A DNA stretch of 64,000 nt from Chitinophaga eiseniae (GCF_012641265.1 NZ_JABAHZ010000001.1:868001-932000); one strand, 5' to 3'. Positions 8,996 to 17,781 are shown, counted from the first letter of the stretch. Translations and numbers: made by a program. The notes: generated by a model not told the origin, from the letters alone.

Positions 8996-9652
8996 GCCCT
9001 TCAGCAATTTAAATGCGTGGGAAGTACTGTTATTCAGGAAACCATATGCTGCCCACAAAATGGAAAGGGGCTCAATACTCCGGCTCATTTCAATCCTCCC
9101 CATATCGGCTACATCCTCCCAGCCTATCTGGAATAATAAATCGGTGACTTCTTTTTTGGCAATGGGGTTATTTCCTGCAATAAACATAGTGGGTGCGCCT
9201 TCCCTGAAATTAGGTAAAAACATGCGTTCATGGCCTATGCAGCTCAGGGCTTTCACCACATTGGCATCAGGTGGTAACCAGGCCTGTATTTGTTCGCCGG
9301 CAGAATTATTATGGCCAATAGTAAAGGTGAGTCTACCGTGATCATCGGGGCCTTTGCCATCCAGGGGATTGGTGACATCTACCACGGTTTTGGTTTTGAA
9401 GTTCCAGATACCTGCTGCTTCTATGGCTTTTTGTGTGCCGCCCCAGCTGGTACAGATCAATAACATGTCACCGAATTCGGCGGCCTGCCTGAAAGTACCT
9501 GCCATGGCCTGTTTCCCCTGTTTCTTCACCCATTGTTGCAACGATTCCCTGGAGGGATTCCGGGTACCGATAGTAACATCATGTCCATTTCGGATAAGCC
9601 CTACACCTAGGGTTAATCCTACCGGACCGCTTCCAAGGATACCAATTTTCAT
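8993..9652 (-). CDS. NADPH-dependent F420-reductase-like dinucleotide-binding protein
   Basis: 219 residues with a Rossmann motif at the very N-terminus (MKIGILGSGPVGLTLG) and the short two-domain layout of the F420_oxidored / NADP oxidoreductase coenzyme-F420-dependent family. VVDVTNPLDG near residue 95 and VVKALSCIG near 140 fit that family. ATG 9652 was chosen because the frame upstream offers only a TTG (9658). Bacteroidota generally lack F420, so the real redox partner is unknown; the fold assignment is firmer than the substrate. It lies downstream of mqnA on the same strand, separated by a terminator-like hairpin. Confidence 0.7.
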   Translation of the reverse strand: MKIGILGSGPVGLTLGVGLIRNGHDVTIGTRNPSRESLQQWVKKQGKQAMAGTFRQAAEFGDMLLICTSWGGTQKAIEAAGIWNFKTKTVVDVTNPLDGKGPDDHGRLTFTIGHNNSAGEQIQAWLPPDANVVKALSCIGHERMFLPNFREGAPTMFIAGNNPIAKKEVTDLLFQIGWEDVADMGRIEMSRSIEPLSILWAAYGFLNNSTSHAFKLLKG

Positions 9653-9692
9653 GCGCAATTATTTAAGGATAGTGCGAAACATGAAGATAACT

Positions 9693-9728
9693 AAAAAAGC
9701 TGAAAGCTTAGGGCTTTCAGCCCTAAGC
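9693..9728 (-). terminator. Terminator of the mqnA unit with an overlapping alternative hairpin
   Basis: Read on the minus strand, GCTGAAAGC pairs with GCTTTCAGC (9721-9713 with 9707-9699) and is followed by six T (9698-9693), a good intrinsic terminator. A second perfect stem, GCTTAGGGCT with AGCCCTAAGC (9728-9719 with 9715-9706), overlaps it, so the two cannot form together. Confidence 0.6.
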
Positions 9729-9783
9729 AACTTTAGTAAAGACAGCCACCCATTGTATTATATTTACATTTAATATTTATACC

Positions 9784-10536
9784 TTATGCTTTCCGTTCTT
9801 GCAACAGGTATCCCAGGAAACGTTGCATTCCCTGTCTTTTAGCCGGGGTAAGCGGATAACTGATGTTATGGATATAGTAGGTAGCCAGGTCGTAGATATC
9901 GTAAGGATTTTCTGCCACTACTGCCGGGATATTCCTAATACCCAGGCTGGTAGCGTTATTGAACTCTTTTATGAACTCCGCGGGAAGCTGTTTATTACTG
10001 ATCCAGGCAGCAAAAACAAAAGGCAGGCTGGTAAAGCGTACCCAATTTTCTGCCAGGTCATATATATAAGGAGATACTTTACGCTGCGCCAATGCACGAT
10101 CACCAATCACCAGGCCGGCGTCGGTGCCTTTGATCTGGTCCTGGTAATCGCCGTTGGTAACCACAAATTCCACATCGAGCTTCCAGTACTCGCGTACCAG
10201 CACCTGGAGCAGCGCTACAGAGGTACGGCTTTGGTAGTCGAGGTAAATACGTTTTATTTCATTCAGGGGTACATCGCTATATAAACAAACAGAGGCCACT
10301 GGTCCTTCTGCACCGATACAATAATCTGCTATGATATGATATTCTTTCAGTTCCGGAATAATAGCCACTGGCACCAGGGCTACGTCTACCTCTCCATCTA
10401 TCAGCTGTTGGGCTATCTTAGCCGGATAATCCATCGATAATTCCATCATCTCCATCACCGGATGATTCCTGAATCCATATAATAAAGGCTTCGTATTCAA
10501 ATAACTTACAGCCGCAACTTTTACTTTCCGTTCCAA
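9784..10536 (-). CDS. mqnA: Chorismate dehydratase MqnA (futalosine menaquinone pathway)
   Basis: About 250 residues from a TTG start: MERKVKVAAVSYLNTKPLLYGF, in which VSYLNTKPL is the MqnA signature. The enzyme dehydrates chorismate to 3-enolpyruvyl-benzoate, the first step of the futalosine route to menaquinone. The frame remains open to 10662, but this extension has no ATG, runs into purB and contains a promoter box TACTTTTG at 10564-10557. TTG 10536 is therefore the best start, with a leader of about 17 bases. Conserved blocks include DVALVPVAIIPEL, GPVASV and DLAENW. The other mqn genes are not in the window. Confidence 0.88.
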   Translation of the reverse strand: MERKVKVAAVSYLNTKPLLYGFRNHPVMEMMELSMDYPAKIAQQLIDGEVDVALVPVAIIPELKEYHIIADYCIGAEGPVASVCLYSDVPLNEIKRIYLDYQSRTSVALLQVLVREYWKLDVEFVVTNGDYQDQIKGTDAGLVIGDRALAQRKVSPYIYDLAENWVRFTSLPFVFAAWISNKQLPAEFIKEFNNATSLGIRNIPAVVAENPYDIYDLATYYIHNISYPLTPAKRQGMQRFLGYLLQERKA

Positions 10537-10556
10537 TTTCAGTAATTTTGAAGCTG

Positions 10557-10564
10557 CAAAAGTA
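10557..10564 (-). promoter_or_regulatory. Promoter -7 box (TACTTTTG) of mqnA
   Basis: An exact TAnnTTTG match on the minus strand, about 20 bases before the TTG start. It argues against the longer reading frame that would overlap purB. Confidence 0.55.
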
Positions 10565-10656
10565 ATTAAATCCCGGTTAACAAGTTCCAAATGAATATTT
10601 GTTGGCGGGTAAATGTGACTTGTTGCCGCTAAAAACGTTAATTGTAATACTGGAAT

Positions 10657-11994
10657 ATGCAACTACAACCTTTAACTGCCATTTCTCCGCTGGACGGGCG
10701 CTATCGCAAGCAACTGGACGAGCTGGCCAATTATTTTTCTGAATTTGCGTTGATCCGTTACCGTGTGATGGTAGAGGTGGAATATTTTATTGCACTGTCG
10801 GAGCAGAAGCTGTTTACACTGCCCAAAGCCAAATTCCCTGCCCTGCGTAAGATTTACCAGGAGTTCACCATCGAGCATGCACAGCTGATCAAAGACACAG
10901 AAAAGATTACCAACCACGATGTAAAGGCAGTGGAGTATTTTCTGAAGAATGAACTGAAAAACCTGGGACTGGAAGATAAACTGGAATGGGTGCACTTCGG
11001 CCTCACCTCCCAGGACGTGAACAATACTGCTACTCCTCTCTTCTGGAAAGATGCTATCGAGCACGTATATATGCCGGCCCTGGCTAACCTGATCCTGGAG
11101 CTGAAGAAACTGGGCGAATCCTGGATGAAAGTACCGATGCTGGCCCGTACCCACGGGCAACCCGCTTCGCCTACCATTCTCGGTAAAGAAATACTGGTAT
11201 TTGTAGAGCGCCTGGAAGGCCAGGTGAACCTGCTGGGACATATTCCTTTCGCAGCTAAGTTTGGCGGCGCTACCGGTAATTTCAACGCGCACTACGTATC
11301 TTTCCCTAAAATCAACTGGGAAAAATTCGGTGAAAAATTCGTGAACACCACGCTGGGCCTGCAACGTATGAAATATACCACGCAGATTGAGCACTACGAT
11401 AATATCTCCGCACAGTTCGATGCGCTGAAGCGTATCAATACAATATTACTGGATTTCTGCCGCGATATATGGACTTACATCTCCATGGACTACTTCAAGC
11501 AGAAAATCAAGAAAAATGAAGTAGGTTCCTCTGCGATGCCGCACAAGGTAAACCCGATTGACTTCGAAAACGCAGAAGGTAACCTGGGACTGGCGAACGC
11601 CCTCTTCGAGCACCTTAGCGCCAAGTTGCCTATCTCCCGCTTACAGCGCGATCTGACCGATTCCACGGTATTACGTAACCTGGGCGTTCCTTTTGGTCAT
11701 ACCCTGCTGGCAACCAAATCTATCCAGAAGGGATTGGGCAAACTGATCCTGAATGAAGCCAAGCTGAAATACGACCTGGAAAACAACTGGGCGGTAGTGG
11801 CAGAAGCCATTCAAACGGTATTGCGTCGTGAAAACTACCCGCAACCCTACGAAGCCCTGAAGGAGCTGACCCGTGGCGGAGAACAGATTACACAGAAAAG
11901 CATGCACAAGTTTGTTGATGGTCTGAAGATCAGCGCTGCGCTGAAGAAAGAACTGAAAGCGATTACACCACATAACTATACCGGTTTGTGGTAA
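10657..11994 (+). CDS. purB: Adenylosuccinate lyase
   Basis: 445 residues of the fumarase/aspartase superfamily. The N-terminus (LTAISPLDGRYR) is typical of PurB. The substrate-binding motifs are HFGLTSQDVNNTA near residue 115, ARTHGQPASPT near 165 and the flexible signature loop SSAMPHKVNP near 292. It cleaves adenylosuccinate and SAICAR in purine synthesis. Together with the C-terminal region this matches the E. coli-type PurB length. It diverges from mqnA and is followed by a strong terminator. Confidence 0.95.
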   Translation: MQLQPLTAISPLDGRYRKQLDELANYFSEFALIRYRVMVEVEYFIALSEQKLFTLPKAKFPALRKIYQEFTIEHAQLIKDTEKITNHDVKAVEYFLKNELKNLGLEDKLEWVHFGLTSQDVNNTATPLFWKDAIEHVYMPALANLILELKKLGESWMKVPMLARTHGQPASPTILGKEILVFVERLEGQVNLLGHIPFAAKFGGATGNFNAHYVSFPKINWEKFGEKFVNTTLGLQRMKYTTQIEHYDNISAQFDALKRINTILLDFCRDIWTYISMDYFKQKIKKNEVGSSAMPHKVNPIDFENAEGNLGLANALFEHLSAKLPISRLQRDLTDSTVLRNLGVPFGHTLLATKSIQKGLGKLILNEAKLKYDLENNWAVVAEAIQTVLRRENYPQPYEALKELTRGGEQITQKSMHKFVDGLKISAALKKELKAITPHNYTGLW

Positions 11995-12012
11995 GCTGAT
12001 ACCTTTATCATA

Positions 12013-12045
12013 AAAAAAGCTCCGTCCCAGGGACGGAGCTTTTTT
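12013..12045. terminator. Bidirectional terminator downstream of purB
   Basis: A perfect GC-rich stem (AGCTCCGTCCC with GGGACGGAGCT, 12018-12040) with A and T runs on both sides. It ends purB and could also end the minus-strand transcript proposed at 12140-12300. Confidence 0.9.
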
Positions 12046-12139
12046 GTTAACTCCCGAAAGCAATTTCTGCGATCAATACGTTTCAGTGCATTACTGCGCT
12101 TAGGTTAAACAAACGCTGTTCTTGTATTAATTTCTATTT

Positions 12140-12300
12140 TCTGTTTCTCCCCTTCCTGTTGTTACAGATAATACCGGCAATAAATCACCTGCATAGGTTG
12201 TCATCACCTCGTTATGGGTCTTTCCCAGGAAAATAACTTGCTTGAAAACTACCGGTATACCGGAGTGGGTAACAACAAGGGGTAGGTGCTAAAAGCGATG
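12140..12300 (-). ncRNA. Candidate structured small RNA (6S-like outline)
   Basis: The 405-base gap 11995-12399 has no credible ORF. On the minus strand a perfect promoter box TATATTTG lies at 12308-12301. Downstream, a 14-bp closing stem can form: 12282-12269 with 12165-12149, with one 3-base bulge. An asymmetric internal loop follows, then a second stem (12258-12252 with 12177-12171), and an inner hairpin containing TGGG/CCCA at 12215-12227. A long rod with a central bubble is the general outline of 6S RNA, and a Bacteroidota-specific 6S family is known; the match was not tested. The 3' end is uncertain: near 12140, or the shared terminator at 12013. Confidence 0.45.
12252..12263. repeat. 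12-bp perfect palindrome CCGGTATACCGG
   Basis: A self-complementary 12-mer inside the non-coding gap. It forms part of the candidate RNA structure above but could instead be a protein-binding site. Confidence 0.5.
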
Positions 12301-12308
12301 CAAATATA
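12301..12308 (-). promoter_or_regulatory. Promoter -7 box (TATATTTG) facing the purB-yraN gap
   Basis: An exact TAnnTTTG match on the minus strand with no coding gene downstream before purB's terminator. This is the main reason to suspect an RNA gene there. Confidence 0.45.
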
Positions 12309-12399
12309 TAAATAATGATACTATTATAGAATTATTACAGGCATTTTTTTGTTAATAACTGGTTAAGAAACAGGGTATAAAGGGGAAGGCCCCGGATCT

Positions 12400-12747
12400 T
12401 TAGAACACATCTCTCAGATGCATTAAATCATAGGTGTCGCCATAAAAAGTAATGGCGATAATATCGAACCGGATACTTACAGGATGCAAGGCATATTGCA
12501 GCAGGTAATCGGTGGCCACACTGCGGATGTGTTCCTCCTTTTTATAGTTGACTGCCTCTTCCGGCCATCCATAACGATTGCCGCAACGCGTTTTTACTTC
12601 AATAAAATAGATACTGTTATCTTTTCCGGCAATGATGTCTATTTCTCTACGACCGGATTTCCAATTGACATGCAACACACTGCAGTGGCGGCGCACATAA
12701 GCCTGGGCAATGGCTTCGCCCTGCAGGCCCAACGATAAATGATGCAT
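12400..12747 (-). CDS. YraN family (UPF0102) endonuclease-like protein
   Basis: 115 residues matching the YraN family: GEAIAQAYVRR near the N-terminus, then GRREIDIIAGKDNSIYFIEV and KTRCGNRYGWPEEAV. This reproduces the PD-(D/E)XK-like core (E and D in REIDII, then EVK). The family is widespread and its function is not settled; a nuclease role in DNA processing is assumed from the fold. The gene is alone on its strand and diverges from manA. Confidence 0.88.
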   Translation of the reverse strand: MHHLSLGLQGEAIAQAYVRRHCSVLHVNWKSGRREIDIIAGKDNSIYFIEVKTRCGNRYGWPEEAVNYKKEEHIRSVATDYLLQYALHPVSIRFDIIAITFYGDTYDLMHLRDVF

Positions 12748-12818
12748 ATATTTTCAGGGTTAGGTATCACAAACTGTTAAGCGGGAATAATCACGGGAAA
12801 AATATTCTACTTAACACC

Positions 12819-12826
12819 TATTTTTG
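12819..12826 (+). promoter_or_regulatory. Promoter -7 box (TATTTTTG) of manA
   Basis: An exact TAnnTTTG match about 58 bases before the manA start codon. No clear -33 TTTG was found. Confidence 0.45.
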
Positions 12827-12883
12827 CAGGCATATAAATTTATTCATTCTCTGCTATTAAACAAGTAAAACAGATAACCATAT

Positions 12884-14089
12884 ATGAACTTATTCAGACT
12901 GGAAGGAAAAGTACAGCATTACGCATGGGGAGGATATACCTACATTCCTGAATTACTGGGCATCAAGCCTACTGATCAACCTAGTGCAGAATACTGGATG
13001 GGTGCGCATCCCAGCGCTCCTTCCCTCATTACTACGGCTAGCAGCCAGGAACCGCTGAACCAGCTGATACAGCAGGATCCGGCCAATATTACCGGCCCGG
13101 CGGTATGGGAAAAATTCAAAGAGCTGCCCTTCCTTTTTAAGATACTGGATGTAAAAGACATGTTGTCCATACAGGTGCATCCTACTAAAAGCGAAGCAGA
13201 GAAAGGATTTGCCAGGGAAAATGCAGAAGGCATTCCGCTGAATGCGCCCAACCGCAACTATAAAGACGACAACCATAAACCTGAAATTATGGTGGCGTTG
13301 AGCGAGTTTTACCTGTTACACGGCTTTCTGCCACATGCACAGTTGCAGGAGGTGTTAAATGCGGTACCGGAATTTACTTCACTGGTAAGCATATACGAAA
13401 ATGAAGGTTACTTCGGTCTGTATAAGAATGTAATGGAGATGCCACAATCGTTGGTGAATATTATTCTCCGCCCGCTGACCGATCGCCTCATACCGTTGTA
13501 CAAAGCTAACCAGTTAGCGAAAACAGATCCGGGCTTCTGGGCTGCCCGGGCCGTGTTAAATGATCCTAACAGCAAGGATAAACTGGACAGGGGTATCTTC
13601 TCTATCTACTTCTTTAATATCATGCAGGTACAGGCCGGGGATGCCGTGTTCCAGGATGCGGGTGTACCACATGCCTATCTCGAAGGACAGAACGTAGAGC
13701 TGATGGCCAATTCCGACAATGTACTGCGTGGCGGTCTTACTCCCAAACATGTAGATGTACCGGAGCTGCTGAAACATACCCGTTTTGAAGGTATCCACCC
13801 ACATATCATAAAAGGCGATCTGAGTGCCGATGGACTGGAAAGAATCTATCCATCGCCTGCTCCCGATTTCGAAGTAAGCAAAATAAATATCTCCGAAGGA
13901 CAAACCTATCAGCATACTGCCCGGGCGGCAGAAATCCTGATCGTGATAAACGGTAGCGCTACTATTAAAGGAGAAGACACCATTGCCCTGCAGAAAGGCC
14001 AATGCGTTTTCACAGCGTACAATGCTACTTACCAGGTTACCGGAAATGCGGAGATTTTCAAGGCTACTGCTGGGAGGCTGAAAGCTTAA
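12884..14089 (+). CDS. manA: Mannose-6-phosphate isomerase, class I
   Basis: 401 residues. The start MNLFRLEGKVQHYAWGG is the class I type pattern. Zinc-ligand motifs are SIQVHPTKSEA near residue 95, NYKDDNHKPEI near 130 and GDAVFQDAGVPHAYLEG near 255, followed by ELMANSDNVLRGGLTPK. It interconverts fructose-6-phosphate and mannose-6-phosphate. The last codons and the stop (14087-14089) lie inside the left arm of the long palindrome 14077-14193. Confidence 0.93.
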   Translation: MNLFRLEGKVQHYAWGGYTYIPELLGIKPTDQPSAEYWMGAHPSAPSLITTASSQEPLNQLIQQDPANITGPAVWEKFKELPFLFKILDVKDMLSIQVHPTKSEAEKGFARENAEGIPLNAPNRNYKDDNHKPEIMVALSEFYLLHGFLPHAQLQEVLNAVPEFTSLVSIYENEGYFGLYKNVMEMPQSLVNIILRPLTDRLIPLYKANQLAKTDPGFWAARAVLNDPNSKDKLDRGIFSIYFFNIMQVQAGDAVFQDAGVPHAYLEGQNVELMANSDNVLRGGLTPKHVDVPELLKHTRFEGIHPHIIKGDLSADGLERIYPSPAPDFEVSKINISEGQTYQHTARAAEILIVINGSATIKGEDTIALQKGQCVFTAYNATYQVTGNAEIFKATAGRLKA

Positions 14090-14193
14090 AGCAGAAAGCA
14101 AAAAGCTATTGTGGAGGATTATCTTCGCGAATATTAAAAATCGCGTGGTCATACTCCACAATAGCTTTTTGCTTTCTGCTTTAAGCTTTTAGC
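14077..14193. repeat. Long palindrome with a 36-bp perfect stem between manA and an MDR oxidoreductase gene
   Basis: Arm 14081-14116 is the exact reverse complement of 14154-14189, and three more bases pair beyond one mismatch. The 37-base loop holds a smaller CGCGA/TCGCG hairpin. The plus-strand arm is purine-rich and built from the repeated word AAAGC. It supplies the manA stop codon and ends 2-6 bases from the convergent stop, so it can act as a bidirectional terminator. Its arms are far longer than those of a normal terminator. Confidence 0.9.
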
Positions 14194-14194
14194 T

Positions 14195-15142
14195 TTAAAT
14201 AATAATCACCGTTTTTCCCTTGCCTTTCGCCTGGCGGCTCAGGGCAATAGCATCCGGCACCTCCTCCAGCCTGATTTTATTTTCTACGGGCACCTGTAGG
14301 TCGCCCCGGTCAATAATGAGTGAAAGCGTGTCGAGCGAAGCGGCGCTTCCCTTGGTTTCGAAATTGCCTCCATGAATGCTCCGGGCCTTGAGGGCGGCTT
14401 CATCAGCTACAAACATAGTCGTCAGCGCTCCCCCACCGGGTCTTACCAGGTCGAGATTAGCTGTAAATCCGTCGCCATTGCTGGCTACATCGATCAATCC
14501 ATCTACGCCACCAGGATATTTTGCTTTCACCTGTTGAGCCAGGGGTGCCGCTTTATAGTTAATTGTTACCGTGGCGCCCAGCTTTTTCATTCTCTCAGCG
14601 GCAGCATCATCGCCCACCGTAGCTATCACATGAATGCCCTGTAATTTTGCCAGCTGTACGGTAAAAGAGCCTACGCCGCCGGTAGCGCCCACTACCAGGA
14701 GGATATCGCCTTCCTGCAGATTCAGGTGGTCCAGCATTTGCTGTGCTGTCATGCCGGAAGTAGGCACTGCTGCGGCTTCGGCGGCCGACAGGCTGGACGG
14801 CGCCAGCGTAAGCCCCGATTTCTCCGGTACGATGGCATACTCGGCATAGGAGCCTTCTCCGATAGGCGCGTGAATAAACTGCCCATATACCTTATCGCCT
14901 TTTTTGAACCGGGTAACGCCTTCGCCTACCTCTTCCACCGTACCTGCGCCATCCACGCCCATGATGAGCGGAAACTGGTGCGGCATGGCTCCATCCATAA
15001 TACCATCTACCATTTTCCAGTCAAATGGATTGATGCCGGCGGCGGCTACTTTAATCAACACTGTGCCTGGACGCACCGCTGGCTTGGGTAAATCCATCAC
15101 TGCGGGAATGTCTTTAAATTTCGATACGGCTACCGCTTTCAT
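14195..15142 (-). CDS. NADP-dependent medium-chain (quinone) oxidoreductase
   Basis: 315 residues of the zinc-free MDR / quinone oxidoreductase branch. AGINPFDWKMVDG near residue 35 and GVDGAGTVEEVGEGV near 63 form the GroES-like domain. VVGATGGVGSFTVQLAK near residue 150 is the NADPH-binding Rossmann motif, and the C-terminal GKGKTVII is typical. No catalytic zinc cysteine is present. It should reduce quinones or enones with NADPH; the substrate cannot be told. It lies just downstream of pnkp but is separated by 35 bases and may be independently transcribed. Confidence 0.85.
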   Translation of the reverse strand: MKAVAVSKFKDIPAVMDLPKPAVRPGTVLIKVAAAGINPFDWKMVDGIMDGAMPHQFPLIMGVDGAGTVEEVGEGVTRFKKGDKVYGQFIHAPIGEGSYAEYAIVPEKSGLTLAPSSLSAAEAAAVPTSGMTAQQMLDHLNLQEGDILLVVGATGGVGSFTVQLAKLQGIHVIATVGDDAAAERMKKLGATVTINYKAAPLAQQVKAKYPGGVDGLIDVASNGDGFTANLDLVRPGGGALTTMFVADEAALKARSIHGGNFETKGSAASLDTLSLIIDRGDLQVPVENKIRLEEVPDAIALSRQAKGKGKTVIII

Positions 15143-15177
15143 AAGAATGTTTTTAATATGTAGAAAGATATATTGAT

Positions 15178-17781
15178 TTACAATCGTGGATCTACCGCTT
15201 CACTCTCTAACGCTAAAATAGCAAATACGCATCGATGTACCAGCTGCAAAGGTTCTTTATTTACAAATCGCTCCAGCGCTTCCAATCCCAGGGCAAATTC
15301 CCGCAATGCCAGTGATCGTTTCCCGGAGAGCTTACGGCTGCGCAGGCGCTCTAAATTTTCTTCTGCGTCGTATTCCGGTCCATATATGATCCGCAGGTAT
15401 TCCTTTCCACGGATTTTAATCGCCGGTTGAATCAGCCCTTTGGCATCTTTGCTGAGGAAAGTATATGGTTTGATAACCATCCCCTCTCCTCCTGCGGCAG
15501 TTAGCTGCTCCCACCAGGTGATGGCGGCCTTTTCGCTTTCGGCGTCCCCGATGTCTGTCAACAAATAAGACGTAGCAAATAGTATTTGTTCATCGCCGGC
15601 ACAAATATTTTTTATGGCAGACATATGCCACTCATGGTCCCTGTCGAAGTACGTTTTACCTTCCGTGGCCATGATATGAAACGGCGCCAGTTTATAGTCG
15701 CTGAGCTCATTTACCGGCCAGCAATACTGCCGGTAAGCATCTGTATACCGCGTTGTTTGCTCCAGGCGTTGGCTGTACTTGTTCAGCAAAGCCTCTGCGG
15801 GCGCACCATTGGATACTGCCTGCTGTAAGGCGTTCATCACAGCCGGTAGCGCATGCCCGGCAGCAGCGCCCACCGCTGCATACTGATTTTGCAACAGTGC
15901 CTGGGCTTTAGCGCTCCAGGGCATCAGCTCCGCATCGAGGCATACCCAGTCGGTATTGAAACTTTCATAAAAGCCAGTATTGATCAACGCTGTATTGATA
16001 CGGGCTATAAACGCCTGTTCCATTTGTTTATCGGTAAAGAAAGCGCGCCCGGTTCGCGTATATACGACCCCGTTACCTTCTCCTGTTACGCCAAAACGGG
16101 CCACTGCAGTTGCTTCATCCCGGCATACAATCACTACGGCGCGAGAACCCATATGTTTGGTTTCACAGATCACTTTTGTGATCCCGGCATCCCGGAAATA
16201 TTGCAGTCCCTCTGCGGGATGTTCCAACATGCCTGGCTCCTGGCTGGTTTCAGCAGGCGACATGGTGGGAGGCAAGTAGATCAGCCATTTCGGGTTCACC
16301 GCAAAGCGGCTCATCACCTCCAGCGCAGCAATGTTGTTTTCTTCCCGGATAGTGATGTTGTGACTGTAGCGCGTTTCCAGGATTTGTTTGCCTGTAAAGT
16401 CGGCGATATCCAACACGCCATCGTATTGCTGTTGTACGCTGAGTGTACTCCCCGCATTATAGCCAATCGGGCGGGCAGGTATGGCATATTCTTCCAGCGC
16501 AGGTACGCTTACCAGCTCCCTTTCCGGGTACCGCAGGGCGGTCAGGGATGCGCCAAATACGCAACCGGTATCTATATCGATGGTGTTATTTAACCATTGT
16601 GCAGCGGGTACCGGCGTATGCCCGTACACCACCATGGCGCGGCCTTTATACTCCAGCGCCCAGTTATATCTTACCGGGAGACCAAATTCATCTGTTTCAC
16701 CGGTGGTTTCGCCATACAGGCAAAACTCTCTTACAGCGCCGGAGCCGCGTCCCTGCATACTTTCCTTCAGGCCGGCATGTGCTACCACCAGCTTGCCATC
16801 GTCTAGCACATAATGGCTTACCAGGCCGTCAATGAATGATTTCACGGATTCCAGGAAATCGGGTGTTTCACCTGCCAGCTGGGCCACGGTTTGTTCCAGG
16901 CCATGCCTCAGCTGTACGTTTTTACCATTGAGGTAGCGGAGTAGTTTGGCATCGTGGTTACCAGGCACGCATAGCGCCTGACCATTGCCCACCATATTCA
17001 TCACCAGGCGCAACACCTGTGGGGACTTGGGGCCACGATCTACCAGGTCGCCCACGAATACGGGCCTGCGGATAAGCGTATAGCCGTTGGCGGTAGTAGT
17101 GGTGGCGGCGCTGATCAGCGTCGCATTTTCCTTGTCCACCTGGTAGCCCAGGGCATACAGCAGCGTACACAATTCATCGTAACAGCCGTGTACATCCCCG
17201 ATAATATCGAAGGGGCCATGCTCCTCTTTCTTATTATTATAGAGTGGCGTGCGGGTAATTGTTTCCAGCACGGTCACGTCTTCTTCTGAGCGCATCTCGA
17301 AAATATGGCGGAAGCCTTCTTCCCGCAGGCCGCGTAGTCCGCGCTTCAGCTGGCCGATCTGCTGGGGAATAACGTGCGCGCCGAAATTACGATCGCTTCG
17401 CAACACGTTGCGGTCCTGGCAAACCCGTTCGGGCATATTCAATACAATGGCCACCGGCAACACGTGGTATTCGCGGGCCAGGCGCACCCATTCTTTCCGG
17501 GATTCCGGCTGCACGTTGGTAGCGTCAATCACGGTGAGCAATCCCAGCTTGAGACGCTTGGCGGCAATAAAACGAACCACTTCAAAGGCATCTGCCGATA
17601 CCGCCTGGTTATTTTCGTCGTCACTGATCAGGCCGCGGCAAACATCGGAAGAAATGACCTCTGTGGGCTTAAAAAATTTGCGGGCAAACGTAGATTTCCC
17701 GGCGCCGGAAGGGCCGATTAATAATACCAGCGATAATTCTGGTATAGAGATATGTGATAGTTTAGTGTTTCTTCGGGACAT
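15178..17781 (-). CDS. pnkp: Polynucleotide kinase-phosphatase of the bacterial RNA repair system
   Basis: 867 residues in three domains. An N-terminal 5'-kinase has a P-loop GPSGAGKST at 23-31. A central binuclear metallophosphatase has GDVHG at 195-199, GDLVDRG at 244-250 and GNHD at 274-277. A C-terminal ligase-like adenylyltransferase has its nucleotidyl lysine Lys542 in ETKHMGSRAVV. The order and length match Clostridium thermocellum Pnkp. With Hen1 it repairs RNA cut by ribotoxins: end healing, adenylation and 3'-terminal 2'-O-methylation before sealing. It overlaps the preceding rlaP-type gene by 20 bases, so the operon is translationally coupled. Confidence 0.95.
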   Translation of the reverse strand: MSRRNTKLSHISIPELSLVLLIGPSGAGKSTFARKFFKPTEVISSDVCRGLISDDENNQAVSADAFEVVRFIAAKRLKLGLLTVIDATNVQPESRKEWVRLAREYHVLPVAIVLNMPERVCQDRNVLRSDRNFGAHVIPQQIGQLKRGLRGLREEGFRHIFEMRSEEDVTVLETITRTPLYNNKKEEHGPFDIIGDVHGCYDELCTLLYALGYQVDKENATLISAATTTTANGYTLIRRPVFVGDLVDRGPKSPQVLRLVMNMVGNGQALCVPGNHDAKLLRYLNGKNVQLRHGLEQTVAQLAGETPDFLESVKSFIDGLVSHYVLDDGKLVVAHAGLKESMQGRGSGAVREFCLYGETTGETDEFGLPVRYNWALEYKGRAMVVYGHTPVPAAQWLNNTIDIDTGCVFGASLTALRYPERELVSVPALEEYAIPARPIGYNAGSTLSVQQQYDGVLDIADFTGKQILETRYSHNITIREENNIAALEVMSRFAVNPKWLIYLPPTMSPAETSQEPGMLEHPAEGLQYFRDAGITKVICETKHMGSRAVVIVCRDEATAVARFGVTGEGNGVVYTRTGRAFFTDKQMEQAFIARINTALINTGFYESFNTDWVCLDAELMPWSAKAQALLQNQYAAVGAAAGHALPAVMNALQQAVSNGAPAEALLNKYSQRLEQTTRYTDAYRQYCWPVNELSDYKLAPFHIMATEGKTYFDRDHEWHMSAIKNICAGDEQILFATSYLLTDIGDAESEKAAITWWEQLTAAGGEGMVIKPYTFLSKDAKGLIQPAIKIRGKEYLRIIYGPEYDAEENLERLRSRKLSGKRSLALREFALGLEALERFVNKEPLQLVHRCVFAILALESEAVDPRL

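Noticed and set aside
10537..10662. N-terminal extension of mqnA overlapping purB
   Set aside because: It has no ATG, contains a perfect promoter box at 10564-10557 and is not part of the MqnA fold.
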